Translations under genes and position numbers: made by a program
Notes under the pieces: generated by a model
Seen by the model: the letters and a program-made list of their open reading frames with translations, nothing else
Told to the model about the DNA's origin: nothing
The model's database searches: none
From: JARIHD01 sp963815935
GTDB taxonomy: Bacteria > Patescibacteriota > Saccharimonadia > Saccharimonadales > UBA4665
DNA length: 64,000 bases
Assembly (NCBI GenBank): GCA_963815935.1
Contig: CAWFIL010000002.1
Span: 1 to 64,000 of the forward strand
Direction of reading: 5' to 3'
Shown: piece by piece, positions 1-9,049 of the stretch
Numbering within the stretch: position 1 is the first letter of the stretch
Layout: each line of letters starts with the position of its first letter

Positions 1-697
1 TCTGGTCCTTCAGGGTTGCCAACTGCGTGTCATACACCTTAACCTGCTCTTTGCGGCACGTAAACTCTGCCTGGTACGAATCACTGTAGTCTACGATCTT
101 CGCACGGTCACTAAAGTACTGCTTGTAGTATGTCTCAAGTTCCGGCGTAAGCGTACGAACTTCGGTGGCAAAAATCGAGTGCATCTCGTTAGTAACGTCG
201 GCTCCTTGCTTCCGATAGTTATCTAATTTGGTTTTGATATCGGCACTCTGCAAATCTTTTTTGTAAAAGTCGTTTAGTAGCGTATCGATGTGCTTACGGT
301 CTTTGGCACTCAAACGGTCATATGCCTGATGCAACATTTCGTGGGCTGCCGTGACCTGCCGCACGCCATCAAGCCGGGCATCCGTCACCGCATATAGGTA
401 TATGCCCTGGCGGTTGCCGTGATGACAGCCCAAAACCGCCGTTTCTTCACTCCTGTCGGAGCAGTGTTCATTAAACAACTGCTTGTCCTCTAGCATTGGA
501 CGATTGATGTAAAAAAAATGTTCGGCTTCGGGCGTCATTGTTGTATCGGTCGCCAAGGCGGCAATGGCGGCTGGCGGAGTGTAGCCGCGCAGCTTCCACC
601 AGTCGGCAATATTCTGGCGCTCTACCCAAACAGTGGCGTTACCGACAACAAGAATGACCAGCAAAACATACGGCCAAAACCTTCGAAACCATTTCAT
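1..697 (-). CDS. Membrane-anchored HEXXH metallopeptidase-like protein (3' end outside window)
   Basis: The reading frame runs from an ATG at 697 to the window edge (232 codons) and is not closed, so the C-terminus is missing. Residues about 8-22 form one hydrophobic segment after a basic start (MKWFRRFW), a signal anchor that puts the rest outside the cell. Near residue 118 there is an HEMLH motif inside a helix-like stretch (TAAHEMLHQAYDRLS), the zinc-binding HEXXH of gluzincin-type peptidases. A third zinc ligand cannot be assigned. It lies 57 bp after clpC on the same strand and may share its transcript, which would place it in the heat-shock regulon. Family not recognised; the peptidase role is inferred from the motif. 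Confidence 0.65.
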   Translation of the reverse strand, partial: MKWFRRFWPYVLLVILVVGNATVWVERQNIADWWKLRGYTPPAAIAALATDTTMTPEAEHFFYINRPMLEDKQLFNEHCSDRSEETAVLGCHHGNRQGIYLYAVTDARLDGVRQVTAAHEMLHQAYDRLSAKDRKHIDTLLNDFYKKDLQSADIKTKLDNYRKQGADVTNEMHSIFATEVRTLTPELETYYKQYFSDRAKIVDYSDSYQAEFTCRKEQVKVYDTQLATLKDQ

Positions 698-754
698 AAT
701 ATACAGTGTATATTATTTTGCTTATGCACACTATGCCTAGTATCGAACGATCTA

Positions 755-3238
755 CTACTCGGTCGAGGTACTGTAAACCAGCTCGCCATTCTTGGCTGCC
801 ACCTGAATGATGTCACCCTTTTGGTACTTGTCGTCGAGCATCTCAAGAGCAATGTGGTCCTCGATAGTATCCTGGATTAGCCGGCGTAATGGCCGCACGC
901 CATTCTTTGGGTCATACCCCTTATCGAGTAGATACTGCTTAGCGCCAGCCGTCAGCTGGATACTCAGGCCGTGCCGCTGCAAGCGGCTCCGCAACTCACT
1001 GATCTGCAAATCGATAATATTGTAAATATTTTTCTTAGTTAGGGAGTGGAAGACGATAACTTTATCGATACGGTTCAGCAGCTCGGGGCGCAATGACTTT
1101 TTCAGCTCGTCGAGTACTTTGTCTTTGTTGCGGTCGTGCAAGGCCTCGAGCTCTTCAAGAGCCGAATCGTTGGTAGCATGAAAACCAAAAGAGGCTTCTT
1201 TTTGTAGCTTTTCGGCACCAATATTACTGGTCATGATAACAATCGTGTTTGTAAAGTCGATCTTGCGGCCCTTAGCGTCGGTTAGCACGCCATCTTCCAG
1301 GATCTGCAGTAGCATATTGAAGGTGTCTGGGTGTGCTTTTTCGATCTCGTCAAACAATACCAGACTATACGGCTTGCGACGTATCTTGTCGGTCAGCTGA
1401 CCACCGTCATCATAGCCAACATATCCTGCCGGCGCGCCTACAAGACGAGCAACGTTGTGATGCTCACCAAACTCGCTCATGTCAATTTTGATCATGGCGT
1501 CTTCGGAGCCAAAGAACTCACGGGCCAGCACCCGGGCCAACTCCGTCTTGCCGACGCCTGTAGGTCCAAGAAAAATGAACGAGCCAATTGGACGCTTTTC
1601 GCTGCCAATACCAGAGCGATTGCGACGCACGGCGCGCGACACAGCCTCAACAGCTTCGTGCTGGCCAATGACGTACCTGCCTAGCGTTTTCTCTAGGCCA
1701 AGCAAATATTTGGCCTCAGCGCGGATCACTTTCTTGACCGGCACGCCGCTAATGCGTGAAATAACCTCAGCAACATCTTCATCGGTCACCACAATACGCT
1801 TGGCGTTCTTGGACGTAGCATGCAACTTATTAAGCTCTTCGTTGATCTGGTGAGCACGCTGCTTGTATTGTGCGGCTTTTTCGTAGTCTTCTGCGTCAAC
1901 AGCTTCGTCGATACGAGTGTTTACGAGCTTGAGTTCTTTTTGCAGCTTACGCACCTCTGGGCTTGTTTTGCCCTTGTCTACACGCAAGTGCGCAGATGTC
2001 TCATCGAGTAGGTCGATAGCTTTGTCGGGCATAAAGCGATCGTGAATGTAGCGCTTGGCAAGCTGCACGATGTTATCGAGCACTTCGTCGCTCACCTCTA
2101 CACCATGGAACTCTTCGTAATGTTTGCGCAGACCCTTTAGGATGGCCAACGTTTCTGCCATATTTGTTTCGGGTACCTGTACAGGCTGGAAGCGACGCTC
2201 CAAAGCGGCATCTTTTTCGATATGTTTGGTATATTCGGCGGTAGTCGTTGCGCCAATAACCTGCACCTTGCCACGAGCTAATGCCGGCTTCAAGATATTG
2301 CCAGCATCCATAGCCCCCTCTGCAGCGCCCGCACCAACTATCAGGTGCATTTCGTCAATAAATACAATCGTCTTGGTATCGTTTTCGAGCTCACTCATAA
2401 CTTTTTTGAGGCGCTCTTCAAACTCACCACGATACTTAGTGCCAGCCAACATACCAGCCAGGTCAAGCATTACGATACGTTTGTCTAGTAAGGTATCTGG
2501 CACGTCCTCGGCGATAATACGCTGGGCGAGACCTTCAACAATGGCCGTCTTGCCGACGCCCGGCTCACCAATAAGTACTGGGTTGTTTTTGGTGCGGCGA
2601 TTAAGAATAGTTACCACGCGACGGATCTGCGGGTCGCGGCCAACAACAGGATCCAGCTTGCCAGCTTTTGCCTGGGCGGTAATATCGGTCCCATAGAAAT
2701 CCAGAGCTGTCTTGCGCCCTTTTTTGTTGCTACGTCGGCGAGTATCGGTGGAACCACCGTCTTCGTCTTCGTATTGTTGACGGTTAAGAAATTGTTCCAG
2801 CTCGCCGGTAAGCCCATCTATATCGATATTCATATCGCGCAGTAACACTGTCGCTCGAGCATTCTTTTGCGTTAGGATGCTATACAAAATATGTTCCGTG
2901 CCACAAAACTCCTGGTTATAGTCTTGGGCGGTATCATATGCCATGCGCAGTGTAAGCTTAGCAGTCTCGCTCAAACCCTTGGCACCCGCATTCACAACTA
3001 ATGTCTTTGGCGTTAGGTTCAACGCCACACGGGCACGATCCAGTGTGACACCGGCGCCTTCAAGCACCTTAGCCCCCATACTGGTGTCTTGGGCCAAAAC
3101 ACCAAGCAATAGGTGTTCAGTACCTACGTAGGCACTGCCAAAACTACGCGCGATAGCATCGGCGTGTTTTAGGCTTTGTAACGCGTTAGTCGTCAAATGG
3201 TTTAAAAAGTCTTGGAAATCTGCTGATCCGGGCATCAT
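755..3238 (-). CDS. clpC: ATP-dependent Clp protease ATP-binding subunit ClpC
   Basis: This is the AAA+ unfoldase that feeds proteins into ClpP and acts as a stress chaperone. At 827 aa it has normal ClpC length. The N-terminal double Clp-N repeat spans about 1-150, Walker A of the first ATPase (GEPGVGKT) is at 224-231, a UVR-like coiled middle region lies near 430-480, and the second Walker A (GPTGVGKT) is near 558-565. The start is the first of two adjacent ATGs, with GGGGAGGG about 10 nt upstream. Transcription should come from the CIRCE-controlled promoter at 3351-3380, so HrcA repression is expected. The next gene on the strand is the HEXXH membrane protein. Confidence 0.96.
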   Translation of the reverse strand: MMPGSADFQDFLNHLTTNALQSLKHADAIARSFGSAYVGTEHLLLGVLAQDTSMGAKVLEGAGVTLDRARVALNLTPKTLVVNAGAKGLSETAKLTLRMAYDTAQDYNQEFCGTEHILYSILTQKNARATVLLRDMNIDIDGLTGELEQFLNRQQYEDEDGGSTDTRRRSNKKGRKTALDFYGTDITAQAKAGKLDPVVGRDPQIRRVVTILNRRTKNNPVLIGEPGVGKTAIVEGLAQRIIAEDVPDTLLDKRIVMLDLAGMLAGTKYRGEFEERLKKVMSELENDTKTIVFIDEMHLIVGAGAAEGAMDAGNILKPALARGKVQVIGATTTAEYTKHIEKDAALERRFQPVQVPETNMAETLAILKGLRKHYEEFHGVEVSDEVLDNIVQLAKRYIHDRFMPDKAIDLLDETSAHLRVDKGKTSPEVRKLQKELKLVNTRIDEAVDAEDYEKAAQYKQRAHQINEELNKLHATSKNAKRIVVTDEDVAEVISRISGVPVKKVIRAEAKYLLGLEKTLGRYVIGQHEAVEAVSRAVRRNRSGIGSEKRPIGSFIFLGPTGVGKTELARVLAREFFGSEDAMIKIDMSEFGEHHNVARLVGAPAGYVGYDDGGQLTDKIRRKPYSLVLFDEIEKAHPDTFNMLLQILEDGVLTDAKGRKIDFTNTIVIMTSNIGAEKLQKEASFGFHATNDSALEELEALHDRNKDKVLDELKKSLRPELLNRIDKVIVFHSLTKKNIYNIIDLQISELRSRLQRHGLSIQLTAGAKQYLLDKGYDPKNGVRPLRRLIQDTIEDHIALEMLDDKYQKGDIIQVAAKNGELVYSTSTE

Positions 3239-3350
3239 ATGTTCTACCCTCCCCTTTTTGGTTGATAATGGCTCGGCGTGGTTTTGCTCACTCCAGGGAT
3301 CCGAACCAGTTATATTACTGTAAGATGCGGTGGTTTTGCCACTTGTTCCA

Positions 3351-3380
3351 ATAATACCGTCTTTAGCACTCTAACGTCAA
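3351..3380 (-). promoter_or_regulatory. Sigma70-type promoter of clpC
   Basis: On the minus strand TTGACG (3375-3380) and TATTAT (3351-3356) are separated by 18 nt. The -35 box lies entirely inside the 9-nt spacer of the CIRCE palindrome, so HrcA bound there would exclude RNA polymerase. The leader to the clpC start is about 105 nt. Confidence 0.8.
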
Positions 3381-3389
3381 GAGTGCTAA
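3363..3389 (-). promoter_or_regulatory. CIRCE operator (HrcA binding site)
   Basis: TTAGCACTC, nine bases, then GAGTGCTAA: an exact match to the consensus CIRCE inverted repeat bound by the heat-shock repressor HrcA. It lies 125 bp before clpC, the only gene it can serve here, since the leftward promoter is built into it. hrcA itself is not in the window. Confidence 0.95.
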
Positions 3390-3480
3390 ATCTCACCTTT
3401 TTCACTACGTTTCAGCCAACCTCCAGCCTTAGTCTTGCGAATGGCTGGCTCTGGGTCGGCTGTTTTGGCTCAGGGGACTG

Positions 3481-3548
3481 TAAAATCGGTTTCAAGAACC
3501 GATTTTAGCCGAACGCTAAAGGGGACCTCCGGCGGAGGTCCCCTTTAG
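3481..3548. terminator. Two tandem hairpins between nusA and clpC
   Basis: The first hairpin has an 11-bp perfect stem (3481-3491 with 3497-3507, loop TCAAG). The second has a 15-bp perfect stem with a GGC loop (3516-3530 with 3534-3548). Neither ends in a long U-run, but AT-rich stem ends give short ones on either strand. They follow the nusA stop at 3614 and probably end that transcript. Confidence 0.6.
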
Positions 3549-3613
3549 AAGCCGTGCCCCTGTGACAGAACCGCCAAGCCAGGGCTAAAGACGCTAAAGA
3601 CATGGTCAAAAAA

Positions 3614-4786
3614 CTACTTGTCGTCGCCGTGCTCTTCAATAGCTTCAAGCAAACTGTTCTCCAGCTCGCTCTTCTTCTTGAGCTTAGGAGCAGAGATCTT
3701 CTTGGTCTCCTCGCTCTTAGGCTCGGCAACGACAGCAGCAGGTGCTTGCTCTTCGCCAGCAATGTCCAATTCGTAACCGGTCAGTTTGCTAGCCAAACGA
3801 ACATTCTGGCCGCCCTTACCAATAGCGATGCTCAGCTGGTCCTCGGGGACGAGCACCTTAGCCTTCTTTTCGTCCTTGGCAATTTCGACACGACCAACCT
3901 TGGTTGGAGAGAGTGCGTTGGTAATGTAAGCGCCTGGGTTCTCGTCCCATACGATAATGTCGATCTTCTCTTGCTCACCGATTTCGCTCATAACCGCGTT
4001 GACGCGAGTACCGTGGCCACCAACGAAGGTACCGACTGGGTCAACACCAGGAACGGTGCTGTTCACAGCCAACTTAGTGCGAACACCAGCTTCGCGGGCG
4101 ATGCCCTTGATTTCAACAGCACCGCTTTCCATCTCTGGGACTTCAGCACGGAACAGCCATTCGATGAACTGAGTGCTACCACGAGATACGACCAACTGTG
4201 GGCCACGTGGGCCACGCTCAACGTCCTTTAGAAAGACCTTTAGGCGCTGGCCTGGGTAGTAGCGTTCACCTTGGATCTGCTCACTGCGAGGCATGATGCC
4301 CTGAGCCTTGCCCAGATCCATGCGCACAATGTTGCCTTCTACGCGGCCAACGAGTGCGTTAATAACAGTGCCAATCTTGTCTTCGAATTCAGCCATAACA
4401 ATTTCGCGCTCAGCTTCACGCAAACGCTGCAAGATAACCTGCTTAGCGGTCTGGGCAGCTACGCGGCCAAAATTGTTAACCTTTTCGTGTACTTCGATCA
4501 TATCGCCAAGTTGTGCATCCTTCTTAGCGACTTGGGCTTCGGCCAAGCTCATTTCGTAAGCCGGGTTCTCGACTTCCTCGACTACTTCCTTGGCAACGAA
4601 AGCGTCAACGTCACCAGTGTTTAGGTTCATGGTTACGCGCACTTCCTGCTCGCGTTCACCGTAGTCACGGCGGTAAGCGGCAGCTAAAGCCTGCTCAACT
4701 ACTTCTTGGACTGTTTCTTCGGGGAGATTTTTTTCCTCGGCAATAGCACGGATGGCTAATGCCAGCTGTTTCATGTCTAAGTCCAC
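3614..4786 (-). CDS. nusA: Transcription termination/antitermination protein NusA
   Basis: NusA binds RNA polymerase and nascent RNA and modulates pausing, termination and antitermination. The 390-aa product shows the N-terminal RNAP-binding helical domain (about 1-120), the S1 domain (about 135-200, with GRVEGNIVRMDLG) and two KH domains to about 345 (with VGTFVGGHGTRV and IAIGKGGQNVRLA), then a Lys/Glu-rich tail. The start is a GTG at 4786 with AAGGAA 8 nt before it; an ATG four codons inside is an alternative. The usual rimP, infB and rbfA neighbours are absent. The leader begins with a terminator-like hairpin, so expression may be attenuated. Confidence 0.95.
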   Translation of the reverse strand: MDLDMKQLALAIRAIAEEKNLPEETVQEVVEQALAAAYRRDYGEREQEVRVTMNLNTGDVDAFVAKEVVEEVENPAYEMSLAEAQVAKKDAQLGDMIEVHEKVNNFGRVAAQTAKQVILQRLREAEREIVMAEFEDKIGTVINALVGRVEGNIVRMDLGKAQGIMPRSEQIQGERYYPGQRLKVFLKDVERGPRGPQLVVSRGSTQFIEWLFRAEVPEMESGAVEIKGIAREAGVRTKLAVNSTVPGVDPVGTFVGGHGTRVNAVMSEIGEQEKIDIIVWDENPGAYITNALSPTKVGRVEIAKDEKKAKVLVPEDQLSIAIGKGGQNVRLASKLTGYELDIAGEEQAPAAVVAEPKSEETKKISAPKLKKKSELENSLLEAIEEHGDDK

Positions 4787-4839
4787 GGTTTTTATTCCTT
4801 TCTTTAATTCCTATATCTACATTGTAAGGAGCTGATACG

Positions 4840-4864
4840 AAAAAAGCCGACCGCGCTGGCCGAC
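4840..4864 (-). terminator. Hairpin plus U6 at the 5' end of the nusA leader
   Basis: On the minus strand GTCGGCC and GGTCGGC (4858-4864 with 4846-4852, two G-U pairs) enclose a 5-nt loop and run straight into six Ts (4840-4845). The hairpin starts about 5 nt after the predicted transcription start, so it belongs to the nusA transcript itself. It has the form of an intrinsic terminator. Confidence 0.6.
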
Positions 4865-4875
4865 TACTACCTATA

Positions 4876-4903
4876 AGCATAGCAGTAGATGTTTTTTTGT
4901 CAA
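4876..4903 (-). promoter_or_regulatory. nusA promoter
   Basis: A consensus TTGACA (complement of 4898-4903), a 16-nt spacer and TATGCT (complement of 4876-4881). Predicted start near 4869, giving a leader of about 80 nt. Confidence 0.75.
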
Positions 4904-4965
4904 TATCCGGCACATGATATTCAGCGTATGATGGCACTTTGAATTACGTAACCGGAGGTTCGCAT

Positions 4966-6087
4966 ATGTCTACACTACAAGAAGCAACCCAACCCCTTGT
5001 CGCGAGCCGAGAAGCCCTTTACCACTTAAATAGCGGCGTGCCCGTACCACCCGAGCTGGCATACGCCGCCTGTCGTGAGGCGCTTGAGATCGACGACCCA
5101 GGGCGACGCCATTACTTTCTTGGGAGTCTGTTGCATGGCATGTTGGTCGCAGGACCTGACGTCAATCAGGTGCGCAGCTTACTTGACGCTGCTTTTTCAA
5201 TTGACGACTACCAGCCGCAATCTAGGCAATACCTAGGAGGAGAGCTCCCTTCAGTGACCGTTATAGGCAGTGGTAAAAAAGGCGTAAAGACAGTTAACCT
5301 ATCGTCTTTGGCGGCCATTACAGCCAGTAGCTCCGGCGAAGTGGCCGTGTGTAAAACTGTTTCTGGGGCCACATCATCCCTAACTGGGTCGGCAGACTTT
5401 GCGAGTCATCTAGGCATCCACAACACCACCAACACAGAAAGATCGCGTGAAATTACTCTGCGTACAGGCTTGGGTATTTTTTCGGTGGCCAGCTGTATAC
5501 CAGAGTTTGTCCGCCGGTATGACGGGATCTTTTATGCGCCCCATGCAATGAGTTTCGGGCTAGCTGGGTTGCTGGCACCCTACAAAACAGACGGACTGTT
5601 ATATGGGCTAGCACATCAAAACACCGACCTGTCTGCTTCGGTCCTGAGTGACTATGGTGCCGAGAACCCACTTGTCGTTAGCACAAATGTAGACGGCATT
5701 CGATTTGTTGACGAAGCCTTGCCGACAGGCACAACCTCTATTAGCTCGCTACGTCTAGGGCGCACCCTGCACCAGCGTTATAGGTTCGGAGATACATTGC
5801 CTCCGGTTGATGCGACAAGCTACCTCCAGGTCGCCACTCAAGACTCAGCCGCCAATGTCGAAAAGGGCCTGCGAGCATTACTCCCCAAATCCGAGAGCGA
5901 CCTCAGACATACAGTCGCACTAAACGCCGGTCTCATTTTATGCGCCGCAGGTGTACAGCCGAACCCCAATGAGGGGTATGCAGCCTCGCTGGAATATATC
6001 GATAGCGGCACTACCGCTCGTCACCTACAGCACTTCGTAGACATCGCAGCCGACGGTCCCCATCAATTGGATGAGCTATTTGCCTAG
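4966..6087 (+). CDS. TrpD-fold (glycosyltransferase family 3) protein
   Basis: The 373-aa product resembles anthranilate phosphoribosyltransferase and nucleoside phosphorylase domains. A small helical N-terminal domain (about 1-75) is followed by a segment aligning with the TrpD phosphoribosyl-pyrophosphate loop (VTVIGSGKKGVKTVNLSS where TrpD has GTGGD...T-N-S), then SSLTGSADFASHLGI, matching the conserved S-x-K-x-GSAD region. The glycine loop is altered (GSGKK for GTGGD), so substrate and activity may differ. No other trp gene is present, which argues against tryptophan synthesis. The ATG at 4966 is preferred over an upstream TTG at 4939 because GGAGG sits at 4954-4958. It is divergent from nusA. 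Confidence 0.7.
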   Translation: MSTLQEATQPLVASREALYHLNSGVPVPPELAYAACREALEIDDPGRRHYFLGSLLHGMLVAGPDVNQVRSLLDAAFSIDDYQPQSRQYLGGELPSVTVIGSGKKGVKTVNLSSLAAITASSSGEVAVCKTVSGATSSLTGSADFASHLGIHNTTNTERSREITLRTGLGIFSVASCIPEFVRRYDGIFYAPHAMSFGLAGLLAPYKTDGLLYGLAHQNTDLSASVLSDYGAENPLVVSTNVDGIRFVDEALPTGTTSISSLRLGRTLHQRYRFGDTLPPVDATSYLQVATQDSAANVEKGLRALLPKSESDLRHTVALNAGLILCAAGVQPNPNEGYAASLEYIDSGTTARHLQHFVDIAADGPHQLDELFA

Positions 6088-6144
6088 CTCCATAGCCTCG
6101 CCAGAATGAACGATCTGTTACATATCTCGTGCTAGAATGGACTA

Positions 6145-8721
6145 ATGAGCAAAAAAGTGAAGCGTCTATTTGAGGGCTTTCGCCCCACTAACTACAAAAT
6201 TGAGCTAAACCCCGATCGTGACAGCATGAAATTACGGGGGCACGTGACCATTACCGGCCAAAAGACCGGGCGACCATCGCAACGTCTCACGTTTCACCAA
6301 CATGGGCTCAAGATTACTAGCGCAACTATCGTCCGCCACGACAAAAAATCCACCGGCAATTTCGAGGTCGCACGCATCGGCCACCACGCTTCATACGACG
6401 AGGTGCGCCTGCATACCGACGACCAGCTCTTCCCTGGCTCCTACACCATTACTATGCAGTTCGAGGGCAAGGTCCAGGACGGCATGCACGGCGTTTACGC
6501 CAGTAACTACGACCACGACGGGCGGAAGCAACAGATTGTTTCAACCCAGTTCGAAAGCCACCACGCCCGTGAAGCCTTCCCGTGTATTGACGAGCCGGAA
6601 GCCAAAGCCACATTCGACCTGACGCTCGTTTCGCCGGCAGGTGAAGCTGCTATTAGCAACATGCCGGCCACATTGCAGAACGAAAAAGACGGCAAACTGA
6701 CGACCACCTTCGGGACCACCCCCAAGATGTCAACCTACTTGCTCGCCTTTGTGTATGGCGATTTGCAATTCAAGGAGACCAAAACGACAGGCGGCGTAGA
6801 CGTCCGCGTATGGGCAACCAAAGCGCAGCCGGCCGAGTCGCTCGACTTCGCCCTCGATGTCAGCAAACGTGCCATCGAATTCTTTAATGACTACTATGGC
6901 GTACCGTACCCACTCAGCAAGTGCGACCACGTCGCTATCCCCGACTTTTCGGCTGGCGCTATGGAAAACTGGGGGCTGATTACCTACCGCGAGCGCTGCC
7001 TGTTAGCTGACCCGGCAACCACCTCACAAAGCGGCCGCGAAGTGATTACTACCGTCGTTTGCCACGAGCTATCCCACCAATGGTTCGGTAACTTAGTCAC
7101 CATGAAGTGGTGGGACGACTTATGGCTTAACGAAAGCTTTGCTAATGTCATGGAATATGTTGCCACCGACGCACTCTTCCCTGAATGGCAAATCTGGAAC
7201 AGCTTTGTCACCCAAGAGGGACTCGGCGCCTTCCGCCGCGACTCCATTGCGGGCGTCCAGGCCGTACGTACCGAAGTACACCACCCAGACGAAATCTCCA
7301 CCCTGTTCGACCCGTCAATCGTCTACGCCAAAGGCGGCCGTCTGCTGAACATGCTCATGAAATACGTCGGCCAGGATGATTTCCGCCAGGGACTCAAGGC
7401 CTACTTTGCTAAACACGCCTACGGCAACACCTCGGGGAGCGACCTATGGGCAGCGCTCGGGCAAGCCAGCAGCAAAGACATAGCCGCCTTTATGGACCCA
7501 TGGCTAACCCGCTCCGGCTTCCCGGTCGTCGAAGCCGATCAGCAAGGCAAAGAACTCAAACTTACACAACACCACTTCTTGCTAGACCCCGCCAAAGCCG
7601 ATCAGACCCGCGTCTGGCCCGTACCGCTGCTCAGTAGCGATGCGGGTGCGCCCGCACTGTTCAGCACCGCCGAAGCGTCGACGACCCTGCAATCGGACGA
7701 CTACATTCGGCTAAATCAGGGTGCCATCGGTCACTATATCGTGCGCTACGCCCAAAGCAAGCACGCCAATGCCATTGCCAGTCTCGTTTCCAGCAAGCAA
7801 GTCAGTGAGGCCGAACGCCTAATGCTGCTAAGCGACAGCTCAATGTTAGGCCGCGCTGGCACACAGTCCTTTGCAGCCACCCTGCAACTACTTGAGCACT
7901 ATGTGGCCGAGGACAGCGAGCCAGTATGGGACATGATGTCCTTGGTGATCGCCGACTGTCGCCGCTTTATCGACGCCGCGCCAGCTATCGAAGGCGCCAT
8001 CAAGGCGCTCATCCGCAAACTGATCGAGGGCCAGTTCCAACGCCTCGGCTGGGAAGAAAAACCTGGCGAGCCAAGCCAAGACACCAAGCTTCGCGCAACA
8101 ATCATCGCACTTGGGGTATATTCTGAGCACGAAACCATCTTGGCGTGCTCGTTGGAACTGTTTGAGGAATACAAAAAAGACGCCCAAAGCGTTGACGCCG
8201 AATTGCGCGGTATTATCTTTACGGCCGCCATCCGGCATAGCGTAGAGGGCGCCTTCGACTACATGCTCGACGTCGACCAGACCACCAACAACGTCGACCT
8301 CAAACAAGACATCTTAGGAGCTTTGACCGCCGAGCGCAAAGAGCCACAGATCGCCATTTTGCTCGAACGCCTCAAAGATAATGCCAAGGTCCGCCAGCAG
8401 GACGTCGATCACTGGCTAGTCTACCTACTGCGCAGCCGCTACGCCCGTCCGCAAGCCTGGAAGTGGCTCCGTGACAACTGGGGCTGGATTGAGCAGACGT
8501 TTGGTGGTGACAAATCGTACGACTACTTCCCTCGCTACGCTGCCAGTGCGTTTAACACAAAGCAGCTTTTGGATGAGTACCGCGAATTCTTTGAGCCGCT
8601 CAAATCGCAGCCAATCTTGGCGCGCAACATTACCATGGGGATCGAAGAACTCGAGAACCGTGTGTCCTGGATTGAGCGCGACCTTGCCCCTGTAAAAGCT
8701 TACTTTAAGCTAGATTCTTAA
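6145..8721 (+). CDS. pepN: M1 family zinc aminopeptidase (aminopeptidase N type)
   Basis: The 858-aa protein removes N-terminal residues from peptides, useful to an organism that imports peptides. The GAMEN exopeptidase motif is near 270-274, the zinc motif HELSHQ near 307-312, and the third zinc ligand is the Glu of NESFA 18 residues later. A long helical ERAP1-like C-terminal domain follows from about 530. No signal peptide is seen, so it is probably cytoplasmic. A TAGAAT -10 box (6133-6138) ends 6 nt before the ATG and there is no Shine-Dalgarno, so the mRNA is probably leaderless. Confidence 0.94.
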   Translation: MSKKVKRLFEGFRPTNYKIELNPDRDSMKLRGHVTITGQKTGRPSQRLTFHQHGLKITSATIVRHDKKSTGNFEVARIGHHASYDEVRLHTDDQLFPGSYTITMQFEGKVQDGMHGVYASNYDHDGRKQQIVSTQFESHHAREAFPCIDEPEAKATFDLTLVSPAGEAAISNMPATLQNEKDGKLTTTFGTTPKMSTYLLAFVYGDLQFKETKTTGGVDVRVWATKAQPAESLDFALDVSKRAIEFFNDYYGVPYPLSKCDHVAIPDFSAGAMENWGLITYRERCLLADPATTSQSGREVITTVVCHELSHQWFGNLVTMKWWDDLWLNESFANVMEYVATDALFPEWQIWNSFVTQEGLGAFRRDSIAGVQAVRTEVHHPDEISTLFDPSIVYAKGGRLLNMLMKYVGQDDFRQGLKAYFAKHAYGNTSGSDLWAALGQASSKDIAAFMDPWLTRSGFPVVEADQQGKELKLTQHHFLLDPAKADQTRVWPVPLLSSDAGAPALFSTAEASTTLQSDDYIRLNQGAIGHYIVRYAQSKHANAIASLVSSKQVSEAERLMLLSDSSMLGRAGTQSFAATLQLLEHYVAEDSEPVWDMMSLVIADCRRFIDAAPAIEGAIKALIRKLIEGQFQRLGWEEKPGEPSQDTKLRATIIALGVYSEHETILACSLELFEEYKKDAQSVDAELRGIIFTAAIRHSVEGAFDYMLDVDQTTNNVDLKQDILGALTAERKEPQIAILLERLKDNAKVRQQDVDHWLVYLLRSRYARPQAWKWLRDNWGWIEQTFGGDKSYDYFPRYAASAFNTKQLLDEYREFFEPLKSQPILARNITMGIEELENRVSWIERDLAPVKAYFKLDS

Positions 8722-9049
8722 TAACGTTGGTTATCCGGTAATCCGGGCCGGAAACTTCTATAGCACATAGCTGACACTCTCCCGTCCAGCTATGTTTGGT
8801 TACCCAAAATTCGGCCGAAAATTGCATTTGGCCTAGCTTTTTTGGCGTGATGTAATCTAGGCCCGTACCTTGCTTTGCCGTCGAGCGGTATTTGACTTCA
8901 CAAAAGTAAACGATACCAGCGCGCTCGGCCACTACGTCGATTTCACACCATCTCGTGCGCCAATTGCGATCTAGTATTTGGCAGCCTTTGTATACCAAAA
9001 AGTCGGCGGCAACTTGCTCGGCCCGACGCCCCACCTCGGTCGTGGTCAT
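8705..9049 (-). CDS. yraN: YraN family (UPF0102) nuclease-fold protein
   Basis: A 114-aa protein of the UPF0102 family, with the restriction-endonuclease/Holliday-resolvase fold. It shows the family pattern GRRAEQVAADFL, then EIDVVAE and YFCEVKYR (the D...ExK triad). The physiological role of the family is not settled. The ATG at 9049 overlaps the rnhB stop as ATGA, which decides the start and implies translational coupling. A longer frame to 9103 would run inside rnhB and is not needed. rnhB-yraN adjacency is common in bacteria. Confidence 0.88.
   Translation of the reverse strand: MTTTEVGRRAEQVAADFLVYKGCQILDRNWRTRWCEIDVVAERAGIVYFCEVKYRSTAKQGTGLDYITPKKLGQMQFSAEFWVTKHSWTGECQLCAIEVSGPDYRITNVIKNLA

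Noticed and set aside
3288..3315. Minus-strand GGTTCGGATCCC looks like a tRNA T-arm.
   Set aside because: The flanking bases do not form a 5-bp T stem, and no anticodon or acceptor arm is found nearby; it lies in the clpC leader.
6302..8307. Several long alternative frames inside the M1 aminopeptidase gene.
   Set aside because: They are shadows of a GC-rich-codon gene with clear GAMEN and HEXXH motifs; none has a ribosome site or recognisable product.
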